Source: Zasmidium citrigriseum (lineage: Eukaryota; Ascomycota; Dothideomycetes; Mycosphaerellales; Mycosphaerellaceae). From it: DNA of 64,000 nucleotides. A program made the position numbers and the translations under genes. Below the pieces are notes generated by a model. The model was not told the DNA's origin, ran no database searches, and saw only the letters and a list, made by a program, of their open reading frames with translations. How positions within the stretch are numbered: position 1 is the first letter of the stretch; every line of letters begins with the position of its first letter. This document shows positions 10,001-19,157 of the stretch, one piece after another. Location: the NCBI GenBank assembly GCA_002786025.1, contig NHNW01000002.1, forward strand, positions 124,001-188,000, read 5' to 3'.

Positions 10001-10401
10001 TTTGCATCCAAATCGAACGGCGTACACTGAACTTCCGCCTTGGTGTCCAGACCAGGGAAAGGGCCCTTCAACTTACACCATGCCTCCAGCTCAGAAGCAT
10101 ACGACGTATTGGGCTCAAACGCCTCATAACGTCTGATCTTCTGTCTCAAGTGGGCCGGTAGATTTTTGAGGACGCTCTTGGGGCCTGGTCCGATCTCCAA
10201 AACGGAGACGTTGGTGCGGGAGTGGAAGAAAGGAGTGACTAGATTCGTGAGTTGAGGAATGATGAAGTCTTGGTAGGTCGTTGAGCCTTGAGAGAGGATT
10301 TTGAAGCCGGCGTTGTATTCTTCTTCGGTGAGTGGGCGGGTTGGGATGTCGTCTGGAATGGCGGCTTTGAGGAGGGATTTGAGCTCGTTGAGGGTTGCCA
10401 T
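7018..10401 (-). CDS. Four-domain fusion: methyltransferase-like, FAD oxidase, PMVK-like kinase, adenine phosphoribosyltransferase-like (1,127 aa)
   Basis: One intronless frame encodes four enzyme-like domains. Residues ~40-250 are a SAM-methyltransferase-like fold with motif I VLEIGPGP at ~67. Residues ~285-730 are a PCMH-type FAD oxidase with a C-terminal BBE end (RLKHRMDPHG). GGGHS at ~322 supplies the usual 8-alpha-histidyl FAD anchor, but the place of the second Cys anchor reads ARPSVG, so single attachment is predicted. Residues ~735-920 resemble animal-type phosphomevalonate kinase, with Walker A GEICAGKD at ~743 and LERLLQDRMFKEEHR. Residues ~930-1127 match adenine phosphoribosyltransferase: FIFG, VREAGKLP and the PRPP motif VVVIDDVLATGKT at ~1061. 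I chose the Met at 10401 because the 45 upstream codons look like leader. It is divergent from GTP cyclohydrolase I. Product unknown; a nucleotide- or pterin-related metabolite is inference. Confidence 0.85.
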   Translation of the reverse strand: MATLNELKSLLKAAIPDDIPTRPLTEEEYNAGFKILSQGSTTYQDFIIPQLTNLVTPFFHSRTNVSVLEIGPGPKSVLKNLPAHLRQKIRRYEAFEPNTSYASELEAWCKLKGPFPGLDTKAEVQCTPFDLDAKQDDRRFDLVLFCHSMYGMEPKRAYIEKAMSMLKDVGLVVVFHRDGKLHFDGLVCHRTASSPTDVVHVASNDSFASFITGCVPQEHDAEEAVRSKWLQICRSSSVHRKDCPFGLRFRSPNTMVVFNQHANKLPELLAKVPQASESKTVKNPEARLYHPAAVIRPIEISHVQECVKWALKYNLSLTVLGGGHSGQCVQNNVVAIDMGAFNDINIVQDPGNQANGMLAVVGAGCKSGDIIRRTMDQGLTVPLGARPSVGAGLWLQGGIGHLARLHGLTCDSIVGAVLVSVENGEVLVVGNVPEDHRPTFAVEASNQEELLWALKGAGTGFGVVVSVVFKTYPAPDHSIRSRIAPQSSKEAASSTLCRLEATANELEDQGSLDFFLYHDNEQLQLGATLYNVGPTSEATSKAETFLNSILGESISSARVDSVQLFETDMYVSGMHGGHGGGKTSAFKRCVFLRNIGEQGIADVLLTALETRPTHMSYMHLLHGAGAVSRVAPEATAFGCRDWNYACVITGVWKREQDGTRSARDAVQWVYDVVRSLRPFSSGAYGADLGQHPRDAALAADAFGGNSLRLARLKHRMDPHGILPFVCPLPKVPKVAKLIVLVTGEICAGKDHCAAVWVECLRESGFRARVESISEVTKKEYAVANGVPLERLLQDRMFKEEHRPALTKFYLEQLVRRPWLAEEHFLNIVHSSPGVDVLFITGMRDEAPVANFSHLVPHSKLIEVNVTASEKNKQARGDVRNVAAGPGNMSHDGVRQLEIPVYLTDLTFRNDTDGTEPVRAFAKKQLLSFFDPRKERLADMVRSKPDFPQAGVEFRHILGISQHPGGLSMCTSLIEDTFVGDWSKIDAIVSCESGGFIFGSPLSARRGLPLLLVREAGKLPPPTASSTRDASHISALDSHRSHRPKDLKIEIDRNAIPRGGSVVVIDDVLATGKTLVGMLQLLQKAGVSAERIAVMVVAEFPEHQGRKFLQQEGFGNVRIQSLLVFGGK

Positions 10402-10915
10402 TGGACTGTATGACTTTTTCGGTGGTGAGCGGTAAGTTTGATGACGGTGATCTGGCTGTGAGTTGTGGTTTTCTACTAACATGATGGCAGTTCTAAGCTT
10501 CTGCAGGTTGCCGATAGCAAACCTGCCGGCGCACATTCTCAGCTTGTGCTTGTCTCGTCAGTGCATTGCTGTCTCAACCTTAGGCAAAAGCCTGTAATGC
10601 TGCATCTTACGATCAACGAACTTTCATGCATTCTTATCCTAAGTCTGCTCTACAGTCTCTTTAGCAAAGTCATTGCCATGCACTGTCTAAAATCAAATCG
10701 ATGTATTCTCTGAGACAACGCTTTTGTCTTTGCTCACCAACGTCAGAGACGACAAAGCTCTCTTAACAAGCTCTCACGTTAGTTCACGAACAGGTAACTG
10801 CATTCTCGCGGTTGCCAAAAGAAGCCGAGATTTCTTTGACAGCAAACGCTCTGGAGGTATATCCGTAAGTAGTGTTTCAGCAAGTCTTGGGAAGGGCCAC
10901 CGGAACCTTGACAAG
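10402..10915. promoter_or_regulatory. Bidirectional intergenic promoter region, 514 bp
   Basis: The fusion gene (minus) and GTP cyclohydrolase I gene (plus) start from opposite ends of this stretch, so it must hold both promoters. The frame upstream of the cyclohydrolase Met is open back to about 10724, but only from a TTG. I see no specific operator that I can name. Confidence 0.5.
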
Positions 10916-11521
10916 ATGAGCGCCAACAATGGTGCTTATATGAACAATCAAGATGTCAAAAGCGAAAAGGAGATCACACTTGCCGTTCGATCGATTCTAA
11001 ACAACATCGGCGACGATTCCGATCGTGAGGGTCTGCAGCAGACTCCCCAACGATTCGCGAAAGCCATCAAATTCCTTACGCAGGGCTACGGCATCGACTC
11101 AGCTTCCGTAATCAACAACGCCATCTTTACTGTCGAGACAAACGACATTGTCATTGTACGCGATATCAACGTTGCCAGCCTCTGTGAGCATCACCTCCTG
11201 CCCTTCACAGGGAAAGCTCACATCGGCTATCTCCCTTCCAACAAAGTTCTTGGACTGTCGAAATTCGCTCGGCTCGTGGAGGTGTATGCGAGAAGACTGC
11301 AGGTTCAGGAGAGGCTTACCAGCGAGGTGGCGTACGCGATTCAACAGGCGATCGAGCCGGAGGGGGTTGTGGTCGTGATGGAGTGTGAGCATATGTGTAT
11401 GACTATGAGAGGCGTTCAGCAGCCAGGGACTACCACGATCACGCAGAGCAGGACAGGAGTGTTCGAGACGGATCAGGCTGTCAGCGATGGATTTTGGGCT
11501 ATGCTCAAGGGAACGAAATGA
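10916..11521 (+). CDS. GTP cyclohydrolase I, short form (201 aa)
   Basis: Converts GTP to 7,8-dihydroneopterin triphosphate, the first step to folate and tetrahydropterins and, in bacteria, to 7-deazapurines. The core is complete: TPQRFAKA, then [41 protein letters not shown] and a [11 protein letters not shown] segment. Zinc ligands by comparison with E. coli FolE are Cys90, His93 and Cys161; His159 matches the catalytic His before the last Cys. I start at the ATG at 10916, giving a bacterial-like length without the long N-terminal extension common in fungal Fol2 proteins. It may therefore be a second, pathway-specific copy; whether the genome has another cannot be told here. It faces the four-domain fusion gene across 514 bases and ends 58 bases from the convergent LRAT-like gene. 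Confidence 0.92.
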   Translation: MSANNGAYMNNQDVKSEKEITLAVRSILNNIGDDSDREGLQQTPQRFAKAIKFLTQGYGIDSASVINNAIFTVETNDIVIVRDINVASLCEHHLLPFTGKAHIGYLPSNKVLGLSKFARLVEVYARRLQVQERLTSEVAYAIQQAIEPEGVVVVMECEHMCMTMRGVQQPGTTTITQSRTGVFETDQAVSDGFWAMLKGTK

Positions 11522-11579
11522 TAGGAAGAGGTGAAAGGCGCAAAATAGACACCAAATCTCCGTTGAGATAGACATGTAT

Positions 11580-12228
11580 TCAACGTGTACCAGCCCACAC
11601 AGCAGCACCATGAACCGCGCCAGCGATCGCCCCCTCTACCTTGGCATGTTTACTGCCCTCTACATCACAAATCTCATTGAATAAGTACAACGCGAACTGC
11701 TGACAGCTGTTGATCAACACATTATAAGACCCATGTTTGAATCTCTCTTCGATCAGAGCGTCGCCTGTAATGCGTCAGTCCCGCAATTCGCCAACCACTT
11801 TCACGTACCAATTGCCGCAATCCTTTGATTCCCCATGGAGGTGATACCAGTGATTCCGTTGTTTTGGTTTTCCCAGGGTCTTTTGGCGGCTCTCCAGCCA
11901 TCTTGCTTCAAGGTAGTGAGGTTTCCGCTTCCTTGGACGACTTCCATGACCACGATGCCTTTTGGTCCTTCGGGGATGGCTAATTCGAATCTTGTGAAAT
12001 TTACCATTTGCGCTCGTGTGGCATCCATATCGAAGACCTGACAATATTTCAGTACGGGCGACGTTTAGTCTCGTAGAGAAGGCATACGAAGATGGCCTGA
12101 TGGCTATATCCGGCATGTGTTCTGGTCAAGTTCTTGTAGTCACCGAAGATTCGTTTCTCTTGCGCACGGATTCCATTTAGAGTGCGGTGCATGTACTTGA
12201 CTTGTCGTTGCTGAGTACCTGCCATCAT
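11580..12228 (-). CDS. Predicted LRAT/NlpC-P60-like thiol hydrolase or acyltransferase, 184 aa, three exons
   Basis: This gene is not visible as one ORF. Exons 12228-12088, 12037-11809 and 11764-11580 join to 185 codons including stop, with introns of 50 and 44 bases (GTATGC and GTACGT donors). The first exon ends with THAGYSHQAIF and the third contains LINSCQQFALYLF. A His box followed by a late NxC box in that order is the signature of circularly permuted papain-like enzymes such as LRAT/H-rev107 (known forms resemble EHWAIYV and NCEHF). His42 or His44 would be the base and the Cys in NSCQQF the nucleophile. The final 25 residues are Ala/Gly/Val rich and could touch a membrane. No signal peptide is visible. 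Family placement is by motif only; PPPDE-type proteases are an alternative. Confidence 0.6.
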
Positions 12229-13079
12229 GACAGCCGTCTGTCGGTCACAGTGACGAGATTCGGGTGTGTGTTTGTAAGATTAAAATTAAATCGACAGTGA
12301 AGGCCTGATCAATATAGAAGGCAGAAGCAGCGCACCTCTCACATGCTCTGCTGAGACTTGCCGATTTAGGAAGTAGCCACATATGGTCTGCATCGAATCG
12401 TCCGGATCAGGCTGGAGCCCACAATTGACGGCTGAGTTCCTTGAAGGTCTTGCGGCTATCCCTCAGCTCGTGTAACCCCAGACACCGCCATCGGCGATCA
12501 ATAGTGTGGCAGGGCGAATCGATCCCGAATATCGTTCCTCGACTCTTCGGCTAATCGTCCGAACGAAGCGAAAGCCCTGACAACGGCTGAGTTCATGAAG
12601 GGGATGCAGCTCGGCTTCAGGTTGTGCAACCCCAGATTGCCTGTCTAACCAATCCATCATTCCCGTGATTTTCGAAAATGGCAAGTATGCGTGAGATGGA
12701 TTGTATCCCCTGCAGAGCATGTAGATACTTGGTTGTCCGGCCTGTTGACTGGCTCCGAGCGAGCTGCTTGCGACTTGATGCAGATACAGCGCACTGTTCC
12801 GTCCGAAGGCAAGGCAGCCGCTCAAGTTTCAGCTTCACACCTTGTCGGAAGTTCGCAGGACACCTCTGAGGAATCCTGTCTGCATTCTTGGAAGGATTTT
12901 GAACGTGTTTTCCGTTCGCACTATGGCTGCTCCTCAATCAAGCAGAAGGCAGAACATCATGCCAAAATCCGGATCTGAGATGTGCGATCGCTGTCGAAAT
13001 TTGAAGACCAACCTAATGCCTGGATAGTTCCTCAGCAACTTGCTGTGGCTTTGTGTGACGATTGTTGCATTTCCATACC
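12229..13079. other. Intergenic, no convincing gene
   Basis: About 850 bases between two divergent gene starts. Several ORFs of 60-120 codons occur on both strands but none has a recognisable domain. Two loosely similar segments, near 12422-12480 and 12581-12634, share the block ACGGCTGAGTTC. Confidence 0.4.
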
Positions 13080-13827
13080 ATGGGGTGTTCAAAGACGGCA
13101 CTTTTCGACTTGCAGATCAAGTGTATCATTCGCCCGGCGATACAGGCAACATCATACCCATCCAGAGATTCTGTGAAGCAAAGAAGCGAGAAGCTGGGTA
13201 CGTCCAAATCGCGGTGAGCTCGTCTGCACGTGGTCCTCGAATTCCAGCATGTTCTGACATGTCTTCGCTCAAGGGCGCAGTTGTTATCAGCACCGTCTCA
13301 AGCTCATTGACTTCTGATGCCGCTGCAACAAGTCACTGGACATGTCCAGGATTCTGGTACAGCAGTGTCGTGCTCGCACTGCTGGCCATATTCACTGGCG
13401 CACAACAGCACCTGGTGCTTCCAGAAAAGGACACGATCGAGGCTCTGCCACTGAGCGTTCGCAATCGAATGCAAAATTCCTTTGCACCAATCTCGAGACG
13501 TCCAGAAAGAGTGTCGGCGCTGGCGATGTTCTCATGGCAGATTCCAATCATGCTACTCTCGTACTCGGTCTTGTCTTTCCTGGTTGGATTGTGTTCGGCG
13601 GTACTGAGTCCTCTCGCGCGCAATTTGCAATGGGGACATGATGCGAAGGTGGTTGACCATTTTACCTCCGAGTCGTGCGCAATGCTGACATGTCCCAGGT
13701 AGCGACAGTGTTTATAGTCACATGTGTAGTGTCAGGTCTGTGCTGGATTTTGCCGTTCCAGCATGTTCACCAGTTCGATATTGGCAGAGATGGCTCAGGG
13801 ATCTCATCAGAAGAGGAGCGCGCCTGA
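13080..13827 (+). CDS. Small multi-pass membrane protein, 215 aa, function unknown
   Basis: Three exons, 13080-13197, 13248-13648 and 13699-13827, joined by two 50-base introns (GTACGT..CCAG and GTGGTT..CCAG), give an exact frame of 216 codons. The protein begins MGCSKTALFD; Gly2 and Cys3 could be lipid-modified. Hydrophobic segments occur around WYSSVVLALLAIFTGAQQ, FSWQIPIMLLSYSVLSFLVG and VATVFIVTCVVSGLCWILPF. The last is created only after splicing, which supports the model. The C-terminus is short and acidic (SSEEERA). Similar three-helix proteins of unknown function are common in filamentous ascomycetes; I cannot name this family. The unspliced frame would end at 13702 before the last helix. 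Confidence 0.6.
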
Positions 13828-14319
13828 TTGACGCAGCATCAAAAGCTTCGAAGTAGCCTGCCCGGGCAGGGGAGACTTTTACCGCGATAAACATTTAGCA
13901 AGCGTCATCAGCATATTCGGCCATAGGTGCGTGAGAATTGGGCATCCCGTCCGCTCTGCCACACACAAGCACGCAACCGCCTGATTAGTACTGTAGTGGG
14001 TGACCATACGGGAATACCGGGTGCTGAATGTTTTGCACTTTTGCTGCACTTCTTTTTTTCGCCCGTGGTTTTGCCATGAAGCGAGGAGGAAAGAAGCGCG
14101 ACTTTTGAGTTTATCCGCCGAGGCTGCCGGGTGATGGATATCTGTGACGAGATGCGGCCAGGGCATTGATACACCTGGCAGACAGCGCTCAAGCTCAACG
14201 CCGTACCTCGACGGCACGTTTCTGCTCTTTCAGGCGATCGCTGTGCCCTGCCAAGCTCGTGCGTGGCAGTCTTTTTTCAAGAGGCCTCTGTGCTCTTGAC
14301 CGCAGCCACAGGTTCTTCG
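13828..14319. other. Intergenic, no convincing gene
   Basis: About 490 bases between two convergent genes, presumably their 3' untranslated regions. ORFs here lack any family mark. Confidence 0.4.
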
Positions 14320-14769
14320 TCAATTCTGCGCACAGTAGAAATTGCCAATGCCACCACCATTAATAGACATCTTGCAAGATCTTCCTATGTTCGCACATTT
14401 ACTCCAGCAATCATCAGAAAAGAATTGAATTCGATCCGCATCCGCATGTTGCAGGTCGTAGACTGCCCACGAAACGCAGGAATTGCCATCTTTGCCGTAG
14501 TTTGTGCAGATGACACTCGAGCTCTGGTTCATCTTCTTGCTACTTTTGAGTGCAGAAGCGAAGTCTTGCTCTTCGATGCTGCTCGACTTTACATAGTCCT
14601 CGCAAGTATGCACGTCGTCACCAGAGTCTCCAGGCGGATACGCAGGGCCGACTCGACAGGTCTGTGCGCACTGATAAAGCGCCGTTGCCATGTTGTTTGA
14701 TCTTGTGCAGCTCGAAAAAGCTGTACTGAGAGTGGCCAGCAGGCCTAGAATGAAAGTTGTGTAGTGCAT
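14320..14769 (-). CDS. Small secreted cysteine-rich protein, 149 aa
   Basis: A single-exon protein with a clear signal peptide (MHYTTFILGLLATLSTAFS) and ten cysteines in about 130 mature residues (SSC, QCAQTC, HTCED, ICTNY, SCVSW, DDCWSKC, SCKM, FYCAQN). Small size, secretion and many likely disulfides are the features used to pick candidate fungal effectors or other apoplastic proteins. No enzymatic motif is visible and I do not recognise a named family. It is divergent from PRP16 with 230 bases between starts. Function cannot be assigned from sequence. Confidence 0.72.
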   Translation of the reverse strand: MHYTTFILGLLATLSTAFSSCTRSNNMATALYQCAQTCRVGPAYPPGDSGDDVHTCEDYVKSSSIEEQDFASALKSSKKMNQSSSVICTNYGKDGNSCVSWAVYDLQHADADRIQFFSDDCWSKCANIGRSCKMSINGGGIGNFYCAQN

Positions 14770-14999
14770 GGTTGTGATGGGGATTGGCAGTGGGTTGAAG
14801 AAGAGGAGATGTGGTTGCTCCTCGGCGAGATAAGGTTTTGTTAGCGCCGGGATATAGGCGAAGGCTCGTTCCGCTCCGCCTGATCGCCCATCAAAAATTG
14901 ATTAAGCTGCTCAACTTCAGTTGTGCTCTGGCAGAAGTCGGCAGAGACTATTCTTTTGAGAGTGAGTACGCCTGCCACCCACTACCTTGAACTGAGCGC

Positions 15000-17948
15000 A
15001 TGATGGCCGACCATAGTGCGAAGCGCCGAAGAATCGACCATGGCGATGACGACCACCTCAACATCGCGCCGCGGCGACAACGCGCCCATGAAAATGGCGA
15101 TCGATCAAGACCGCAGCCGAGAAATGAGAAACCGCCCCAAGAGTTCGACGGTCCAGAACCAGGCGTGGACGACGAAGATGCAGCCGCCTTAGATCGCGAC
15201 TGGTACAACTATGGCGAAGACGGGGCTGTATTGGGCGACGAATCACACAATCCATTTGGAGGCACCGAAGACACAACATGGGCAGACCAGGAGCGCGAGC
15301 GAGAGTTGTGGGAGAAGAAGATGGCTGTGAGAAGCAAGGTCAACCCCAAGTTTCTGCAGCGGCAGAAAGACAACGATGCTTGGGAAACAAATCGAATGTT
15401 GGCCAGCAGTGTGGCTCAGACGAGGGACACTTATGGCAACAACTTCGACGACGATAATGACGAGACGCGGGTGCATTTGCTTGTGCACGACCTCAAGCCG
15501 CCTTTTCTGGATGGTAAGACGGTCTTCACGAAGCAGTTGGAGCCGATCAGTGCTGTACGAGATCCGCAGAGCGATATGGCTGTGTTTGCAAAGAAGGGAA
15601 GTAAGGTGGTCAAGGAAAGGCGGCAGCAGAAAGAACGGCAGAAGCAGGCTCAGGAGGCGACGGGTATCGCAGGCACAGCACTGGGAAACATTATGGGCGC
15701 GAAAGAAGAGGACACAGATTCGGCAGCTCCGGCGAACGGAGAAGAAGAGAAGCAGCCAGGAAATAAGTTCGCTGAGCATATGAAGAAGCAGGACAAGGGT
15801 CAGTCGGATTTCTCAAGATCGAAGTCTCTGCGTGAGCAGAGGGAGTATCTGCCTGCTTTTGCTGTGCGGGAAGAGCTCTTGAAGGTGGTGCGGGATAATC
15901 AGGTCATCATTGTTGTCGGACAGACTGGATCTGGAAAGACGACACAGCTCACGCAATTTCTGTATGAAGATGGCTACGCGAAGAGTGGTATGATTGGTTG
16001 TACCCAGCCACGCCGAGTTGCAGCAATGTCTGTTGCGAAGCGTGTCAGCGAGGAGATGGAGGTGCCTTTAGGAGGGCTGGTCGGGTATGCGATTCGATTC
16101 GAGGATTGCACCAGCAAGGAGACCTCCATCAAGTACATGACCGATGGTGTACTCCTAAGAGAATCTCTCACGAACCCGGACCTGGATCAATACAGCTGTA
16201 TTATCATGGACGAGGCTCACGAGCGAGCGTTGAATACGGACGTTCTTATGGGATTGATCAAGAAGGTGCTGGCTAGGAGGCGAGATCTCAAGCTCATTGT
16301 TACGTCGGCCACAATGAATGCTGAGCGCTTCGCACGATTTTACGGAGGTGCACCAGAGTTCTTCATCCCTGGACGAACTTTTCCAGTCGACATTCAATAT
16401 TCAAGATCGCCCTGCGAAGACTACGTCGACAGTGCAGTGAGGCAAGTCTTGGCAATCCATGTAAGCCAGCCTACGGGCGATATCTTGGTCTTCATGACTG
16501 GTCAAGAAGACATCGAAGTGACGTGTGAGCTGGTAGCTGAGCGTCTGGCTCAACTCAACGATCCTCCAAAGCTCAGCATCCTACCGATCTACTCGCAGAT
16601 GCCGGCGGATTTGCAGGCAAAGATTTTCGATCGAGCAGCGCCAGGAGTCCGCAAAGTCATCGTCGCCACCAACATTGCAGAGACGTCGCTAACGGTCGAC
16701 GGTATCATGTATGTGGTTGACTGCGGTTTCAGTAAGCTCAAAGTCTACAACCCAAGAATGGGTATGGATACGCTTCAGATCACACCCATCAGTCAGGCCA
16801 ACGCTTCTCAAAGAGCGGGTCGTGCTGGACGTACCGGTCCTGGTAAAGCTTTTCATCTCTACACTGAACGTGCCTTCAAAGAGGAGTTCTACATTGCGAC
16901 GATCCCTGAAATTCAGAGGACGAATCTGGCCAACACGGTGCTGCTGCTTAAGAGTCTTGGCGTGAAAGATCTCCTGGACTTTGACTTCATGGACCCGCCA
17001 CCTCAGGACACCATCACTACGTCTCTGTTCGACCTATGGGCACTTGGTGCACTTACCAATCTTGGAGAGCTCACCGATCTTGGACGACAGATGACATCGT
17101 ACCCAATGGATCCATCGCTTGCCAAGCTAGTCATCACCTCTTCAACAATCTACCGCTGCAGCGAAGAAATTGTGACTATTGTCGCAATGCTCTCAGTACC
17201 ATCTGTCTTCTACCGTCCGAAAGAGCGGTTGGAGGAAGCAGACGCCGCTCGAGAGAAGTTCTTCGTCCACGACTCCGACCATCTCACTCTACTCACCGTC
17301 TACCAGCAATGGGTAGCAAACAGCTGCCGAGATGGCTGGTGCGTGAAGCACTTCCTCCATCCCAAGGCCCTCCGTCGAGCACAGGAGATTCGCCAGCAAA
17401 TTACGGACATCATGTCATCCAACAAGATGGAGATCGTCTCATGCGGCTACGATCTTGACATCGTTCGACAGTGCATTTGCAGTGGCTACTATCATCAAGC
17501 AGCCAAACGGAAAGGTCTGGGCGAATACGTCAACCTTCGAACGTCTGTCACTATGGCTCTGCATCCGACCAGCGCGCTGTACAACTCTGGTGATCCTCCC
17601 GACTATGTTGTCTACCACGAGCTCATTCTGACCAGCAAGGAATATATGAGCGTGGCAACTGCGGTCGACGCACACTGGCTGGCCGAATTGGGTGGTGTGT
17701 TCTACTCGGTCAAGGAGAAGGGGTACAGCGCGATCCAGGGAAGGCGAGAAGTGGAATACTCGAAGAAGGCAGAGCTCGAGCGGGACATTGCGAGAGATCG
17801 CGCAAAGCAAAAGGCCGAAGAGGAGATGGCCAGTGCACCCAAAAACACCCTTCAGAGACCCAAGACTGCGGTGAAGAAGCCTGGCGCTGGGAGCAAAGGG
17901 TCTGCAGTCGTGAGGCCGACGATTGGAGGGAGGAAGAGAGGATTCTAG
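15000..17948 (+). CDS. PRP16: Pre-mRNA-splicing ATP-dependent RNA helicase Prp16 (DHX38), 982 aa
   Basis: DEAH-box ATPase that remodels the spliceosome after the first transesterification step. The intronless frame starts with two Met codons. The N-terminal ~270 residues are the divergent charged region, with the family's [18 protein letters not shown] and LGNIMG segments. The helicase core follows: Walker [10 protein letters not shown] near 306, [12 protein letters not shown] near 403, SAT, and [12 protein letters not shown]. The HA2/ratchet and OB-fold C-terminal domains are present, ending with [18 protein letters not shown], which is typical of Prp16/Prp22-type enzymes. The tail is Lys/Arg rich. 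Length is normal for filamentous fungi. High confidence, housekeeping. Confidence 0.96.
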   Translation: MMADHSAKRRRIDHGDDDHLNIAPRRQRAHENGDRSRPQPRNEKPPQEFDGPEPGVDDEDAAALDRDWYNYGEDGAVLGDESHNPFGGTEDTTWADQERERELWEKKMAVRSKVNPKFLQRQKDNDAWETNRMLASSVAQTRDTYGNNFDDDNDETRVHLLVHDLKPPFLDGKTVFTKQLEPISAVRDPQSDMAVFAKKGSKVVKERRQQKERQKQAQEATGIAGTALGNIMGAKEEDTDSAAPANGEEEKQPGNKFAEHMKKQDKGQSDFSRSKSLREQREYLPAFAVREELLKVVRDNQVIIVVGQTGSGKTTQLTQFLYEDGYAKSGMIGCTQPRRVAAMSVAKRVSEEMEVPLGGLVGYAIRFEDCTSKETSIKYMTDGVLLRESLTNPDLDQYSCIIMDEAHERALNTDVLMGLIKKVLARRRDLKLIVTSATMNAERFARFYGGAPEFFIPGRTFPVDIQYSRSPCEDYVDSAVRQVLAIHVSQPTGDILVFMTGQEDIEVTCELVAERLAQLNDPPKLSILPIYSQMPADLQAKIFDRAAPGVRKVIVATNIAETSLTVDGIMYVVDCGFSKLKVYNPRMGMDTLQITPISQANASQRAGRAGRTGPGKAFHLYTERAFKEEFYIATIPEIQRTNLANTVLLLKSLGVKDLLDFDFMDPPPQDTITTSLFDLWALGALTNLGELTDLGRQMTSYPMDPSLAKLVITSSTIYRCSEEIVTIVAMLSVPSVFYRPKERLEEADAAREKFFVHDSDHLTLLTVYQQWVANSCRDGWCVKHFLHPKALRRAQEIRQQITDIMSSNKMEIVSCGYDLDIVRQCICSGYYHQAAKRKGLGEYVNLRTSVTMALHPTSALYNSGDPPDYVVYHELILTSKEYMSVATAVDAHWLAELGGVFYSVKEKGYSAIQGRREVEYSKKAELERDIARDRAKQKAEEEMASAPKNTLQRPKTAVKKPGAGSKGSAVVRPTIGGRKRGF

Positions 17949-18066
17949 TGACATACTTCATGAGATTAGAATTGATCTATGGCAAGTCGCTGAACGCTTC
18001 AAGAAGCTAGTGTGGCGTACAAATACAACAAAATCATCAATCGTCTCACATCGCATCACCAGTCCC

Positions 18067-19157
18067 CTACTGCCTCAGCGGCTCATTACTCTGCCTCACA
18101 CCTCCCTCACTCTGATTCCTCCCCTCCTCAGCCTGCCTCTCCTGCACCTTCCCCTGATCCGCAAACTTCGCTGGATCAAACACATACATCGGGAACTCCA
18201 GCCCAACAGTCCTCTTCACAATGACCGGGAGTCTCTTCCAGATCGCAGGAGGCATCGGGATAAGAATGCTCGTGTCGTGGAGATACTGCTCGTACTCCGG
18301 CCAGCCAACGCCCTTCTCGTAACGCTTCTTCGCGCCGGGGCGTTCTTGGAGAGGTAGGCCGGAGACGAACATTAGGAGGACTGTGAGGAGGATCCAGCCG
18401 ACGCAGGAGGCGTATAGGGCGGCGTAGGCGCCTGAGTCTGGGGAGATGTTGCCGTAGGAGGCGGGGGTTACGGCGATCATGTAGATTGCTGTGATACGTT
18501 AGAAGCGTGTCTGCGGAAGGAAGTGTTTGGTGAATACTCACAAACTTGCACCAAAATCTCTCCAGCGTAATTGGGGTGGCGACTGTACTTGAAGAAGCCC
18601 ACATTGCACACCGCGCCAGGTTCCTTGCCGGGTCCTTGTTTGAACCGATACTTCTGGATGTCCGCAATGGCCTCCATGGAGAAAGCCAACACGAAGAAGA
18701 TAACACCAATAATATCCGTCGCCTTCCCAAAACTCGGCTGCGGATACCTCAAAACATTCGGCGAATTCAAAATCGTGACCGGCATGCTGACCGTCCAAAC
18801 CCAGATCATCTGAAAAACCCAAAAGCCCAAAAACGGGAAGAACTTATCCCGCTTATCATCAAACCGATCATCGCTTCCCGTCTTCAGAATCCGGAATAGC
18901 AGGAACCCAGAGAGACGAACGGCCCACAGGATCAGGAAAATGGAGGTTACGATTTGGCGCGCGGTGGTTGTGCCGGAGAAGCAGAGGGTTAGGATTGCCA
19001 GGAGGGCGAAGTTGGAGCCGCCCATGAAGTCGGTTAGTTTGTCGAATTTGAGGGTGAAGGCGATGGAGAAGCCGATTAGTTGGTAGGCGATTGTTATGAG
19101 GAGGGTTATGGAGAGGTAGTAGTTGTCCAGGACGTGGATTGGGGAGTAGAGCGCCAT
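18067..19157 (-). CDS. DUF1295 / steroid 5-alpha-reductase-like membrane protein, 345 aa
   Basis: Multi-pass membrane protein with a C-terminal module shared by steroid 5-alpha-reductases and isoprenylcysteine methyltransferases. Exons are 19157-18542 and 18488-18067 with a 53-base intron. The exon junction falls inside the conserved block GFFKYSRHPNYAGEIL, the cofactor-binding signature of the family. About six to seven hydrophobic segments start at NYYLSITLLITIAYQLIG. LQERPGAKKRYEKGVGWPEY marks the conserved C-terminal turn, followed by a 60-residue Q/E-rich tail. The in-frame ATG at 19295 would add 46 low-complexity residues, so I prefer 19157. DUF1295 proteins are mostly uncharacterised NAD(P)H-dependent reductase candidates; substrate unknown. 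Confidence 0.85.

Noticed and set aside
10724..10915. N-terminal extension of GTP cyclohydrolase I from a TTG at 10724
   Set aside because: No ATG begins the extension and its composition is unlike the conserved part; the ATG at 10916 is a normal start.
12463..12825. 120-codon minus-strand ORF in the spacer
   Set aside because: No domain, no signal, composition like non-coding sequence, and equally long ORFs overlap it on the other strand.
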